DNA of 34,582 bases from JBHICC01 sp046759385 (GTDB taxonomy: Bacteria > Pseudomonadota > Gammaproteobacteria > Acidiferrobacterales > SPGG2): contig JBHICC010000026.1 in the NCBI GenBank assembly GCA_046759385.1, forward strand, positions 1 through 34,582. The letters are read 5' to 3'. How positions within the stretch are numbered: position 1 is the first letter of the stretch; every line of letters begins with the position of its first letter. The notes beneath the pieces are model-generated. The model was given only the letters and a program-made list of their open reading frames with translations. It made no database searches and had not been told where the DNA came from. Of the stretch, positions 26,127 to 34,103 are shown in pieces. A program made the translations under genes and the position numbers.

Positions 26127-26556
26127 TGAGTTCCCCCTAAACGCATTCGGTTCTCCACCCTCTGGTCCGGATTCAGCGGGCGCACCGTCCTCGGCCGCTA
26201 AAGCGACGCTCGCCTCACTGCGAGTCGAACGGGAGTCGGTAGGTCCGATAGCTCGGGACCGTGGAACGGAGAAGATAAATGAAGGGCTTATTCCGCAGAA
26301 ATAACAAATTCAAATATCAATATTCGATTTGCTTATAAGGACTGAGAAGCGAGCCACGCGCCAATCCTAGAAATCATCCAAGTGATTGAATTATAACAAG
26401 TTAAGTCGATGATTGCGGGCGAGGGTAGCGGCCACGGCGTCCGTGACACGCACTCACCGCTGCGATATCGTAGCGCGCACCACTCGTAGCCCGTTCCAAC
26501 GTCCAATAGCAAGAGATACGTTTTCTTCCTACGAGCCACTCGCAACTGAGTTCTGA
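26127..26556. other. 430-bp divergent intergenic region
   Basis: This is the only gap longer than 300 bp. It separates the minus-strand sulfite reductase operon from the plus-strand AEC gene, so it must hold promoters for both. Composition changes sharply: 26275-26410 is AT-rich and contains a 36-bp dyad (listed separately) and a TATAAC hexamer at 26392-26397 on the plus strand that lacks a convincing -35 partner. The flanks, 26127-26270 and 26410-26556, are GC-rich, and I saw no gene, RNA or repeat in them. Confidence 0.6.
26301..26336. promoter_or_regulatory. 36-bp AT-rich imperfect dyad, candidate CysB operator
   Basis: ATAACAAATTCAAATAT (26301-26317) and ATATTCGATTTGCTTAT (26320-26336) are near-reverse complements around a 2-bp centre, allowing one or two single-base slips. 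The dyad lies about 165 bp upstream of the sulfite reductase start, with TTATTCC at 26288-26294 beside it. LysR-type regulators, CysB included, bind long AT-rich imperfect dyads upstream of promoters, and cysB is in this operon. The assignment to CysB is inference; no clear -35/-10 pair could be fixed next to it. Confidence 0.4.
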
Positions 26557-27493
26557 ATGCAATCCCTGCTGACGGTCTCGCTGCCGGTATTCGGTCTTAT
26601 GTTCTGCGGGTACCTGGCGGGCCGTCTTCGGGTGCTGGGTGCAGACAGCAGCGAGGCGCTAAATCGGTTCGTTTATTACTTTGCGCTACCCGCGCTGCTG
26701 TTTGTTTTCGTTGCGCGCGCCTTTAGAGCAGATTTTTTACTGGCCGTTTCTCGCAGGCTGGGGTGGTGGTCTCGCGTTGGTTTTCGCATTGACCGCTATC
26801 CTCGGGCGATTTCTGTACCGGGATCAATTAGCGGTGTTGGCACTACGATCGATGAATACGTCGTTCGCTAATAGCGGCTATATGGGTATTCCGCTTGTGA
26901 TTACTGCGCTCGGCGAGGAAGCGGCCTTGCCCGCGATCATCGGAACCGCCTTCATGAACATTGTCTTCATCAGTTTGACAATTGCTCTAGTCGAGACGGG
27001 CGAAAGCAAAAAGGTAGGTGCCATCGGTATCGGACGCGACGTTGCGGCAGCTCTAATAAAGAACCCGCTGATCGTTCCAGTCGTTGTCGGTGTGATGATC
27101 CCTGCGTTCGGGCTCAAGCTGCCTGCGCCACTAGAAGCTTTTTGTGATCTTCTTGGCAATGCCGCAGGGCCATGTGCGCTGTTCGCGATCGGCCTTTTCT
27201 TAGCCGGTCAGTCCGTTCGCGAAGACCTGGGGCAAGTTAGCGTTCTCGTATTTCTGAAGCTTATTGTTCATCCTCTGATCACCTGGCTGTTAGTCACTCA
27301 TGTGTTCGTATTGGAATGGCCTTGGGCCACGGCGACTATTTTGATGTCGGCGCTACCCACAGGCGTGAACTGCTTCGTGTTGGCCCAGCGCTATCGGGTG
27401 TTTGTAGCACCGACCTCTTCGACAATTCTTTTGTCGACAATGTTGTCTGTAATCACTGTTTCATTGTTGTTGGTCGTGTTGAGGATAAGCTAG
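26557..27493 (+). pseudogene. AEC-family (auxin efflux carrier-like) transporter, frameshifted
   Basis: The protein is split over two frames. The first frame from ATG 26557 gives MQSLLTVSLPVFGLMFCGYL and, further on, FVYYFALPALLFVFVAR, the normal AEC N-terminus. The continuation PLEQIFYWPFLAGWGGG up to the stop at 27493 is in the next frame and includes MNTSFANSGYMGIPLV and LPTGVNCFVLAQRY, hallmark AEC segments. The shift falls near the alternating GCGCGCGC at 26713-26720 and equals one extra base. Rejoined, the product would be about 311 residues, a full-length carrier with roughly ten membrane segments. It is either a recent inactivation or a single-base assembly error. AEC proteins carry malonate, malate or other acids. 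Confidence 0.82.
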
Positions 27494-27591
27494 GCGACGG
27501 GTTACCTTGTCGTATTAGGTTTCGTAGTCTGCGGACCTAGCACGTAGCCGACAAATCGGTACACAATACGAAAGACCGGAGAAGTCTCATC

Positions 27592-28020
27592 ATGAGAACA
27601 ACTACGAAGCTAACGTTAGATGACGCTCGCTTAATCATGGATGCTGCGGAGAAAAAGGCGCGCGCGATCGGCGTAGATATGGATATTGCTATCACGGACG
27701 ATGGTGGACACTTGCTTATGTTTCACCGCATGGACGACGCCCGCGTGACTAGCATCGACATCGCCATTAGTAAGGCGTTTACGGCCGCGGCGGCACGAAA
27801 ATCCACACGCGCTTATGGAGAGACGAGCAGCCCCGGGGGGTCTTCTTATGGGATTCATGTCAGTAATCAGGGCCGATTTATGGTATTCGCCGGCGGCCTA
27901 CCTATTTTTGTCGATGAGCAGATTGTCGGTGGTGTCGGCTGTAGCTCCGGCCACCCAGATCAAGACGAAGATGTCGCACAGGCGGGCATAGATGCATTGC
28001 TGGCAGACTTGAGGAAATAG
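27592..28020 (+). CDS. GlcG/HbpS family protein (DUF336)
   Basis: 142-residue GlcG/HbpS-like protein without a signal peptide. Typical stretches: LTLDDARLIMDAAEKKARAI at the start, MDIAITDDGGHLLMFHRMDD with the histidine-containing central strand, SIDIAISKAFTAAAARKSTR, and GGLPIFVDEQIVGGVGCSSG near the C-terminus. Members bind haem or cobalamin-like cofactors or accompany glycolate and propanediol operons; no single role is established. ATG 27592 is preceded by GGAG. It lies between the AEC carrier and an acyl-CoA hydratase, probably in one operon of carboxylic-acid metabolism. Confidence 0.87.
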   Translation: MRTTTKLTLDDARLIMDAAEKKARAIGVDMDIAITDDGGHLLMFHRMDDARVTSIDIAISKAFTAAAARKSTRAYGETSSPGGSSYGIHVSNQGRFMVFAGGLPIFVDEQIVGGVGCSSGHPDQDEDVAQAGIDALLADLRK

Positions 28021-28126
28021 GCGCTGAATGACCTTGAAGCAAAACTCCAGATCTGCACGACTCAACGCACAATCCTCTTGAAAGCAGAATTAACAGTTGT
28101 GTGACACCTCAAGACATTGTGACACG

Positions 28127-28972
28127 ATGAAAGAACACGCGAAAAAACTGCACACGTATGTCGGACGAAGGAGAACCGAACACGATACCGTTGTTCCCAG
28201 TCAAGCGCAGGCTATGGCCGCCCTGCTCGACCGTGATCCAAGTCCGTATTCTGCCGGTGCGCCGCTGCCCGAATTCTGGCACTGGATCTACTTTAAGTCG
28301 ATCGTGCGTCGTTCCCGGTTAGGCGAGGATGGCCACCAACACCGTGGTGATTTCCTTCCGCCTGTAGAACTCCCTAGACGAATGTGGGCGGGTGGACGTT
28401 TACAGTTTCACAACCCTATCATTATCGGGGAAGAAATCGAGCGCACCTCAGAGATCATATCGGTCGATAAAAAAAGCGGCCGCAGCGGAGAGCTCGTGGT
28501 GATAACTGTCAAGCATGTCATCTCCAGCGCACACGAGGCTTGCGTCAAAGAAGAGCAGGACATCGTATATTGCGAAATCCCGAGATCGGATCAACCAGGT
28601 CCGCAGACGCTCGCGCCCACAGAAGTTAATTGGAAGGAAACATTCCTGCCAGACGCGATTGTTTTGTTCTACTACTCGGCATTGATGTTTAATGCGCACC
28701 GCATTCACTATGACTACCCCTTCACGACGCAGGTCGAGGGTTATCGGGGATTGCTGGTGCACGGCCCCTTAACGGGGCTGCTTTTGCTTGATGCCGCAAC
28801 ACGCTATGAACACCGAATGCCGGCTTCGTATGCATACCGGGGTGCCGCACCCTTATTCTGCGACGAGCCGATCACCCTCGCTGGGATTAACACGGCTAAC
28901 GATGACACACAAGTGTGGGCTTCCGGCCCAGACGGTGTCATTGCGATGGAGGCACGCGTTATTTGGAAATGA
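28127..28972 (+). CDS. MaoC/FAS1-like acyl-CoA hydratase (mesaconyl-C4-CoA/3-methylfumaryl-CoA hydratase-like)
   Basis: 281-residue hotdog-fold hydratase. The N-terminal FAS1-like dehydratase half contains GAPLPEFWHWIYFKSIVRRS and LPPVELPRRMWAGGRLQFHN, a pattern shared with mesaconyl-C4-CoA (3-methylfumaryl-CoA) hydratases. The C-terminal half includes NAHRIHYDYPFTTQVEGYRG and LLVHGPLTGLLLLDAATRYE, where the NxHxxHxD-type and VHGPL motifs mark the MaoC active site (Asp and His). ATG 28127 is used because the open frame before it starts with a TTG and has no family sequence. No Shine-Dalgarno is visible. The presumed reaction is reversible hydration of a branched C4-C5 dicarboxylyl-CoA; the exact substrate is unproven. 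Confidence 0.87.
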   Translation: MKEHAKKLHTYVGRRRTEHDTVVPSQAQAMAALLDRDPSPYSAGAPLPEFWHWIYFKSIVRRSRLGEDGHQHRGDFLPPVELPRRMWAGGRLQFHNPIIIGEEIERTSEIISVDKKSGRSGELVVITVKHVISSAHEACVKEEQDIVYCEIPRSDQPGPQTLAPTEVNWKETFLPDAIVLFYYSALMFNAHRIHYDYPFTTQVEGYRGLLVHGPLTGLLLLDAATRYEHRMPASYAYRGAAPLFCDEPITLAGINTANDDTQVWASGPDGVIAMEARVIWK

Positions 28973-28990
28973 TGAGTGGCTAGCTACTCG

Positions 28991-30112
28991 TTAACTCGAG
29001 AGCAACACGGCTTGCTCGCCGGCAAGAATGAGTCTTACCTCGGCGCCTATCGAGAATGCCGGCTGACCACGCTGATGCGCATCATCCACTAGAATCACAC
29101 TACCCTCTACCGACACGGAGTAGCGAATCAGGCTACCCAGGAATTCGCGATGTTGTACGACTCCCTGCATGTGTACGCCACTCGACTGCAGGGTTTCCTC
29201 CGCCGCCAAAATCATCAAGCTCTGGGGGCGAAACATGATGCTGACACCATCCGTAGCGATATTCTCCAAAGTCTCAACCTGCGCCGGGTTCAGCGGGAAC
29301 GTAATACCATCTGCTGAGCGAAAAACCGCTCGCCCATCTACATCCGCCAACAAGCCTTCGAGAACATTCGCTGTACCGAGAAAGTTAGCGACAAAACGGT
29401 TTGCCGGATTGTCATACAGCTCTGGCGGCGTCCCAATCTGCTGGATGGCGCCTTCGTTCATGACCGCGATCCGATCGGCCGTGGTATTCGCCTCTTCCTG
29501 ATCGTGCGTAACGAAGATGGTTGTCAACGAAAGCTTACGCTGTAATTGAAGAAGTTCCTGTCGCATCTGAATGCGCAACTTCGCATCGAGGTTGGACAAC
29601 GGCTCATCGAGCAACAACACCCGGGGTTCAACAACAATGGTACGGGCAAGCGCCACGCGTTGCTGCTGACCACCGGATAGCTGAGAAGGACGTCGGTCTG
29701 CGAGCTCGAGTAAGTCAACCAGCTCCAGTGCCGCCCCAACCCTTTGCTTGATCTCAGGCCTTGGTACACCATGTTCCTCCAAACCAAAGGCTACGTTCCT
29801 ACGCACTGTCATGTGAGGCCACAGTGCGTAGCTCTGAAATACCATGCCGACGTTTCGTTTCCATGGGGGCAGTGCGGTAACCTCATCGTTTCCAATAAAC
29901 ACGCTGCCTGTCTGCGCCTTGCCGAAACCGGCAATGAGGCGTAACAACGTGGTCTTTCCGCACCCTGAGGGGCCTAAGAACGTGAAGAATTCCCCAGGTT
30001 CGACCTCGAGCGATACCTCCTTCAAGACGTGGTTCTTGCCGTACGCCAGATTCACTCCTTCAATCCGGACACCCGCGGCTTTTTTGCCGATTGTGGTTAA
30101 CTCATCGTTCAT
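28991..30112 (-). CDS. ABC transporter ATP-binding protein (Fbp/Pot type)
   Basis: 373-residue ATPase of a binding-protein-dependent importer. Walker A GPSGCGKT (47-54), signature LSGGQQ (145-150), Walker B LLLDEP (166-171), H-loop in FVTHDQEEA, and a C-terminal TOBE-type region (from about 280: MFRPQSLMIL and the segments after it). The family covers iron(III), spermidine/putrescine, thiamine and 2-aminoethylphosphonate importers. The frame is open to a TTG at 30133, but ATG 30112, with GGAG seven nt upstream, is the better start and lies 18 bp behind the permease stop. It is the last gene of the operon running from 33229 downwards. Confidence 0.92.
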   Translation of the reverse strand: MNDELTTIGKKAAGVRIEGVNLAYGKNHVLKEVSLEVEPGEFFTFLGPSGCGKTTLLRLIAGFGKAQTGSVFIGNDEVTALPPWKRNVGMVFQSYALWPHMTVRRNVAFGLEEHGVPRPEIKQRVGAALELVDLLELADRRPSQLSGGQQQRVALARTIVVEPRVLLLDEPLSNLDAKLRIQMRQELLQLQRKLSLTTIFVTHDQEEANTTADRIAVMNEGAIQQIGTPPELYDNPANRFVANFLGTANVLEGLLADVDGRAVFRSADGITFPLNPAQVETLENIATDGVSIMFRPQSLMILAAEETLQSSGVHMQGVVQHREFLGSLIRYSVSVEGSVILVDDAHQRGQPAFSIGAEVRLILAGEQAVLLSS

Positions 30113-30129
30113 TACTAGGCTCCGATCGC

Positions 30130-31815
30130 TCAAAAGTCCTCGGTTAGCCCGCGCGTGCGCTGGCCGCGCTCGATTACCCGATGCGACAGATAGGTGGCGA
30201 CAGCTACTATTAAGACGGCGATGATTCCAAGGGCCGCACCCGGACCGCGGCCTGCGGCAGTCTGCATGAAAACATAGAGGCCGTAGGCCAAGGGTGCGTC
30301 GGACTCGACCGACACCAGCATAATGGTCGCTGACAGTTCGACCGCGGCTGTCGCAAAGCTCGTCACAAAACCGGCAACGATTCCTCCCACCATTAGCGGC
30401 ACAACGATTCGCCGCACAGTGGTCAACTTCGCCGCGCCGAGGTTCTCCGCTGCCTCCTCAAGCGCGATGCTTAACTGCTGCAGACCAGCGGTGCAGGCGC
30501 GCAAAGCGTAGGGCAACCGTCTGACGGATAACGCGATCACGAGGACTACCCACCAACTGGCAAGAGGCTGTCCGCTCCACGGCAGGTCGAATCCGACGAA
30601 CGACCGCAAATAGCCGATCCCCAACACGACGCCCGGCACTGCAAGTGCGGCCATCGCCGTGTAGTCCAACCATTGTCGCCCAGCAAGCCGAGTACGTAGC
30701 ACAAGATACGCAATTCCAGTGCCAATGGTCACATCGATCAGCGCCGCGATTGAAGCATACAGCATGGTATTCGTGATGTATTGTGGCGACGTTTCGAACA
30801 CTTCGAGGTAGTGTGCAGTTGTATAGCCGTCCGGGAGGACGCTGTATGACCAAATGGTACCGAACGAGAGCAGTGTGAGTCCGACGTGTGGCGACAGAAC
30901 GAGCAACAAAATAAGTATGATCACACCGTAGGAAAACACCTTCTCCCAAGGACGCATCTGCCGTTTAGAGAGCCCTCCGCCGCCACGCTGTTCCGTCGCA
31001 TACTCTTTACCTCGCAGTGCCAATGCTGCCACCCACATGGCCAACAGTGAAAACATAACCATGATCACGGAGATCACGTAGCCCATAGGATCATCGATGC
31101 CAATTGATGAGATTCTTAGATAGGCTTGCGGCGCGAGCATGTTGTTAACGTTGAGTAGCAGCGGCGTTCCAAGGTCGTCAAATACCTTAATAAAAACCAG
31201 AGAAGCACCGGCCACATAACCTGGCATCGCTAGCGGGAACACAATGCGGCGGAACAAACGCATTCCCGACGCCCCCAGATTCTGCGCCGACTCCTCCATC
31301 GCTCGGTCAATGTTATTCAAGCTGGCCGAAAGGTTGATGAGGATAAAAGGAAAGTAATGAATACTCTGCACGAAAATGACGCCGTTCAGCCCTTCCATGA
31401 AGGGGATGTTGATGCCGAACCATTCGTCGAGCAGAAGATTTACACTGCCATTGCTGCCGAATAGCAACTGCATCGCCACTGCACCGACAAACGGGGGCAT
31501 GATCAGCGGCACGATGCCGAGCGTTTGGACTAAGATTGCACCGCGGAATTCGAAGCGAGTCGTAAAGTAGGCCAAGGGCAATGCGAATACTGTCGCCACA
31601 ACTACGGACATGCCCGCGACGTAGAGCGAGTTCCAGAAAGACTCTCGAAAGAGCGAGGTGTTGAAGAAATCTTGGAAGTTGAGCAGGGTGAACTCGCCCG
31701 TGGCCGGGCTCTGAAACGCAACAAAGATGACCTGGACAACGGGGACGACGAGGAACAGCACCAGGAACGCCGCGATCAATAGCGCGACGACTCTCTGTCC
31801 CCAGTGTGCGCCCAT
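30130..31815 (-). CDS. Fused two-domain ABC transporter permease (FbpB type)
   Basis: 561-residue inner-membrane permease carrying two complete BPD_transp_1 domains in one chain, hence no second permease gene. Each half ends with an EAA coupling loop: MEESAQNLGASGMRLFRRIV in the first half and LEEAAENLGAAKLTTVRRIV in the second. About twelve hydrophobic segments are visible. This arrangement is usual for iron(III)/AfuB-like and some phosphonate or thiamine importers. It sits between the binding-protein and ATPase genes; a strong hairpin lies in the 58-bp gap upstream. Confidence 0.92.
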   Translation of the reverse strand: MGAHWGQRVVALLIAAFLVLFLVVPVVQVIFVAFQSPATGEFTLLNFQDFFNTSLFRESFWNSLYVAGMSVVVATVFALPLAYFTTRFEFRGAILVQTLGIVPLIMPPFVGAVAMQLLFGSNGSVNLLLDEWFGINIPFMEGLNGVIFVQSIHYFPFILINLSASLNNIDRAMEESAQNLGASGMRLFRRIVFPLAMPGYVAGASLVFIKVFDDLGTPLLLNVNNMLAPQAYLRISSIGIDDPMGYVISVIMVMFSLLAMWVAALALRGKEYATEQRGGGGLSKRQMRPWEKVFSYGVIILILLLVLSPHVGLTLLSFGTIWSYSVLPDGYTTAHYLEVFETSPQYITNTMLYASIAALIDVTIGTGIAYLVLRTRLAGRQWLDYTAMAALAVPGVVLGIGYLRSFVGFDLPWSGQPLASWWVVLVIALSVRRLPYALRACTAGLQQLSIALEEAAENLGAAKLTTVRRIVVPLMVGGIVAGFVTSFATAAVELSATIMLVSVESDAPLAYGLYVFMQTAAGRGPGAALGIIAVLIVAVATYLSHRVIERGQRTRGLTEDF

Positions 31816-31834
31816 TAGCGTCCGAAATGAAAAC

Positions 31835-31864
31835 GAGCGGGCTCGGCCAAACCCGAGCCCGCTC
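31835..31864 (-). terminator. Perfect 12-bp stem-loop between binding-protein and permease genes
   Basis: GAGCGGGCTCGG (31835-31846) and CCGAGCCCGCTC (31853-31864) pair perfectly around a 6-nt loop. On the minus strand the stem is followed by GTTTTCATTT, a weak U-rich tail. It lies 9 bp after the binding-protein stop. Such intra-operon stems usually reduce read-through or protect the upstream message, giving more binding protein than membrane parts. It is probably a partial terminator or RNA-stabilising element. Confidence 0.75.
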
Positions 31865-31873
31865 AGAAGAGAA

Positions 31874-33229
31874 TCACTTCGCCATCAACCGCGCCTGTTC
31901 GGCCTTTGCCAAGGCTTCAGCGTAGTTCTTCTTGACGAATGAATCCCACTGCTCCTCGACTTCGGCCTGGCGCTTAGGCACGACGTCGGCTCTCTTTTTC
32001 CTTTTCTTCTTGAAGATACCGGAAAAATTTGGGTCACCCGCCTTCTGCTCGGTAATGGGCAGTGCTGCCACTAGACCACGGGCCTCCTCGACCAACTTAG
32101 CCGCCTTGGGGTTAGGATTTCTCGCCAACGCCGCCTCGGCTTTCTGGATCGCGCGCGTGGCCGCCCGCAGATCATCTAGCCGGTACGTGATCATGACATC
32201 GAACATGGAGTTGACCAGGTTGTAGCGGCTTTTCGAGAGGCGGACATCGAACTTCACCGCCGCGCCGATGGATTGATCTTTAAACGGGTTAGGAAAATCC
32301 TTGGGCGCTTTGGCGTAGGTTGCCGGGTTAACAGGCAGCCGCCGGATCTTAGGATCGAGCAAAAGTTCCTGACCCTCGGTTGACAACAGGAACTCGATGT
32401 AGGCGGCAGCGGCTTGCGGATGTGGCGCCTTATTGTGGATCGCGATATTCGCCGGCACCAGTGTTGTCACCGGCGGGTATATAAAGGTGACCGGGAACCC
32501 GCTAGCTTCAGATGACAGTCCGAAGAAATCGATAACCACGCCAAGGCCGAAATTGCCGCTGTTGACGCCGTCCGGCACACCAAAGCTACGCTCTGTCACG
32601 GTCTTGAAGTTGCCGGCAATCTCCTTCCAAGTCGCCCAACCCTTCTCCCAACCTTCGCCCTGAAGCAGGGTTTCTACCGTCAGATGTGTGGTACCGGAGC
32701 GCGACGGCGCCGACATACCGACGTGTCCGTGGTAGGCAGGCTTCGCCAGGTCTGTCCACTTCTGCGGCGCGGGGATCTTCTTTGCCTTCACATAACGGTT
32801 GTTCCCCATGATCCCGTAACCGGCAGCGGCAAAGCCAATGTAGTAGCCATCCGGGTCATTGATCGGATAGGCACCGACCTTGTTTGGAATGCCCTTGGCC
32901 TTCGGTGTGTACTTTCGTAGAAGGCCGTCGCCTTTCAACACCTCGAAGGCATCGGGTGCCGAGGCCCAGAACATGTCTGAGGTGTTGTTGCCGGCGGTTT
33001 CCTGGAGATACTTGATGCCGGCGGTCGTCTTCTTCTTGACCATTTCGACCTTGGTGCCGGGATACTTTTTCTCGAAGGCTGCCTTGAACTTCGAGGTCAG
33101 GTCCTTGGGAAACGAGGTGACGATAACAAGCTTGTCCTCAAGTGCCAGCGACTGTGCGGGTAGACTTACCATACCCAACGCGAGTGTGCACAAGAGTGCT
33201 GCTCGCGGGATGACTGCGTAGGTATTCAT
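31874..33229 (-). CDS. Periplasmic solute-binding protein of the Fbp/Pot-type ABC importer
   Basis: 451-residue exported binding protein. Residues 1-29 are a Sec signal peptide (hydrophobic AALLCTLALGMVSLPAQSLA, cleavage after about 29; no lipobox). The mature N-terminus DKLVIVTSFPKDLTSKFKAA (32-51) is the class used by iron(III) and related solute-binding proteins; NKAPHPQAAAAYIEFLLSTE (266-285) is the usual C-terminal landmark. It is longer than the usual 330-350 residues: from about 345 there is an added helical tail with a polybasic FKKKRKKR at 406-413. ATG 33229 follows AGGAGG, so the much longer open frame is not the gene. Ligand cannot be assigned; iron, phosphonates and other organic ligands are possible. 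Confidence 0.88.
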   Translation of the reverse strand: MNTYAVIPRAALLCTLALGMVSLPAQSLALEDKLVIVTSFPKDLTSKFKAAFEKKYPGTKVEMVKKKTTAGIKYLQETAGNNTSDMFWASAPDAFEVLKGDGLLRKYTPKAKGIPNKVGAYPINDPDGYYIGFAAAGYGIMGNNRYVKAKKIPAPQKWTDLAKPAYHGHVGMSAPSRSGTTHLTVETLLQGEGWEKGWATWKEIAGNFKTVTERSFGVPDGVNSGNFGLGVVIDFFGLSSEASGFPVTFIYPPVTTLVPANIAIHNKAPHPQAAAAYIEFLLSTEGQELLLDPKIRRLPVNPATYAKAPKDFPNPFKDQSIGAAVKFDVRLSKSRYNLVNSMFDVMITYRLDDLRAATRAIQKAEAALARNPNPKAAKLVEEARGLVAALPITEQKAGDPNFSGIFKKKRKKRADVVPKRQAEVEEQWDSFVKKNYAEALAKAEQARLMAK

Positions 33230-33314
33230 CTTTCTTTTCCTCCTAGCGTGAAACGAGGTATCTGGCGGGAATTCGACGTGCCCCAAAGGGAGTTGGACAC
33301 ACCCCCGATGTTTC

Positions 33315-33343
33315 ATACTACGCCTCAGGGAAACCGGGCTCAA
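33315..33343 (-). promoter_or_regulatory. Candidate sigma-70 promoter for the ABC importer operon
   Basis: On the minus strand, TTGAGC (33343-33338) and TAGTAT (33320-33315) are separated by exactly 17 bp, each matching four of six consensus positions. This would put the transcript start near 33307 and leave a 5' leader of about 78 nt before the strong AGGAGG of the binding-protein gene. Confidence 0.4.
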
Positions 33344-33366
33344 GTTCGCCTCGCGCGCAAATCGCT

Positions 33367-33391
33367 TGTCACCGACCGTTTTGGGGTGACA
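33367..33391. promoter_or_regulatory. Operator-like dyad in the divergent ABC/GST intergenic region
   Basis: TGTCACC (33367-33373) and GGTGACA (33385-33391) form a perfect 7-bp inverted repeat with an 11-bp spacer, upstream of the candidate promoter of the ABC operon and 56 bp before the GST start. The spacing suits a dimeric regulator. No regulator gene is adjacent, and the rest of this 217-bp gap shows no other structure. Confidence 0.35.
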
Positions 33392-33446
33392 GAATCGCCT
33401 TCCGCGTGATTTTTGTTTTTGATCGAGCCACTGGAGGAGGACGTAC

Positions 33447-34067
33447 ATGCTAAAGATATTGGGAAGAAACACTTCATCTAACGTGCAAAAGGTACTGTGG
33501 TGTTGCCACGAGCTGAGCTTAGGCTTCGAACGGGAAGACATAGGTGGGCCCTTTGGCAAGAATCGAGAGCCGGAGTACCTGGCCTTGAACCCGAATGGCA
33601 CCATCCCGACGGTTATTGACGGCGACCTCGTGCTTTGGGAATCCAACAGTATTGTTCGTTATTTGGCGGCAAAGCACGGCGACGGAACGCTTTATCCCTC
33701 CGATTTGGGGGCACGCGCCAAAAGCGACCGCTGGATGGATTGGCAATTGAGTGTCGTCGTCCCCGTGATCAATCCGGTGTTTTTCGGGTTGATTCGCACC
33801 CCGCCTGAAAAGCGTGATCAGACAGCCATCGCGGCCGCCCGCGACAAGTTGGCTTCGGCGATGACGATACTAGACAGCGAACTCGAGAAGACGGAGTTCG
33901 TGGCCGGATCGGCATTCACGGTCGGCGACATACCGGTCGGCATCATGACCTACCGCTGGTTCACGCTTGAAATCGAACGGGAAGATCTACCGAATGTAGA
34001 ACGCTGGTACGAAAGACTGACACAGCGCCCCGGTTTTGAAAAGCATGTAATGACCGGCTTAACGTAA
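33447..34067 (+). CDS. Glutathione S-transferase family protein
   Basis: 206-residue cytosolic GST. The thioredoxin-like N-domain has NPNGTIPTV with the cis-proline (49-56) and the glutathione-binding ESNSI (65-69). The C-terminal helical domain contains FVAGSAFTVGDIPVGIMTYR with the conserved N-capping-type aspartate. The likely catalytic Ser/Cys lies in the GRNTSSNVQKV segment (Ser10 or Ser11), as in theta/beta-like bacterial enzymes. ATG 33447 follows GGAGGAGG. It is divergent from the ABC operon, with no obvious functional link. Confidence 0.9.
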   Translation: MLKILGRNTSSNVQKVLWCCHELSLGFEREDIGGPFGKNREPEYLALNPNGTIPTVIDGDLVLWESNSIVRYLAAKHGDGTLYPSDLGARAKSDRWMDWQLSVVVPVINPVFFGLIRTPPEKRDQTAIAAARDKLASAMTILDSELEKTEFVAGSAFTVGDIPVGIMTYRWFTLEIEREDLPNVERWYERLTQRPGFEKHVMTGLT

Positions 34068-34103
34068 CCGGTGACTGATGACTAGTAATTGGTTATTGGT
34101 TTA

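Noticed and set aside
33230..33646. Extension of the binding-protein frame upstream to 33646
   Set aside because: It overlaps the GST gene, lacks family sequence, and the ATG at 33229 has AGGAGG plus a signal peptide.
34068..34103. TTGGTTATTGGTT-like short repeat between the GST and TPR genes
   Set aside because: Too short and without copies elsewhere in the window to call a repeat or terminator.
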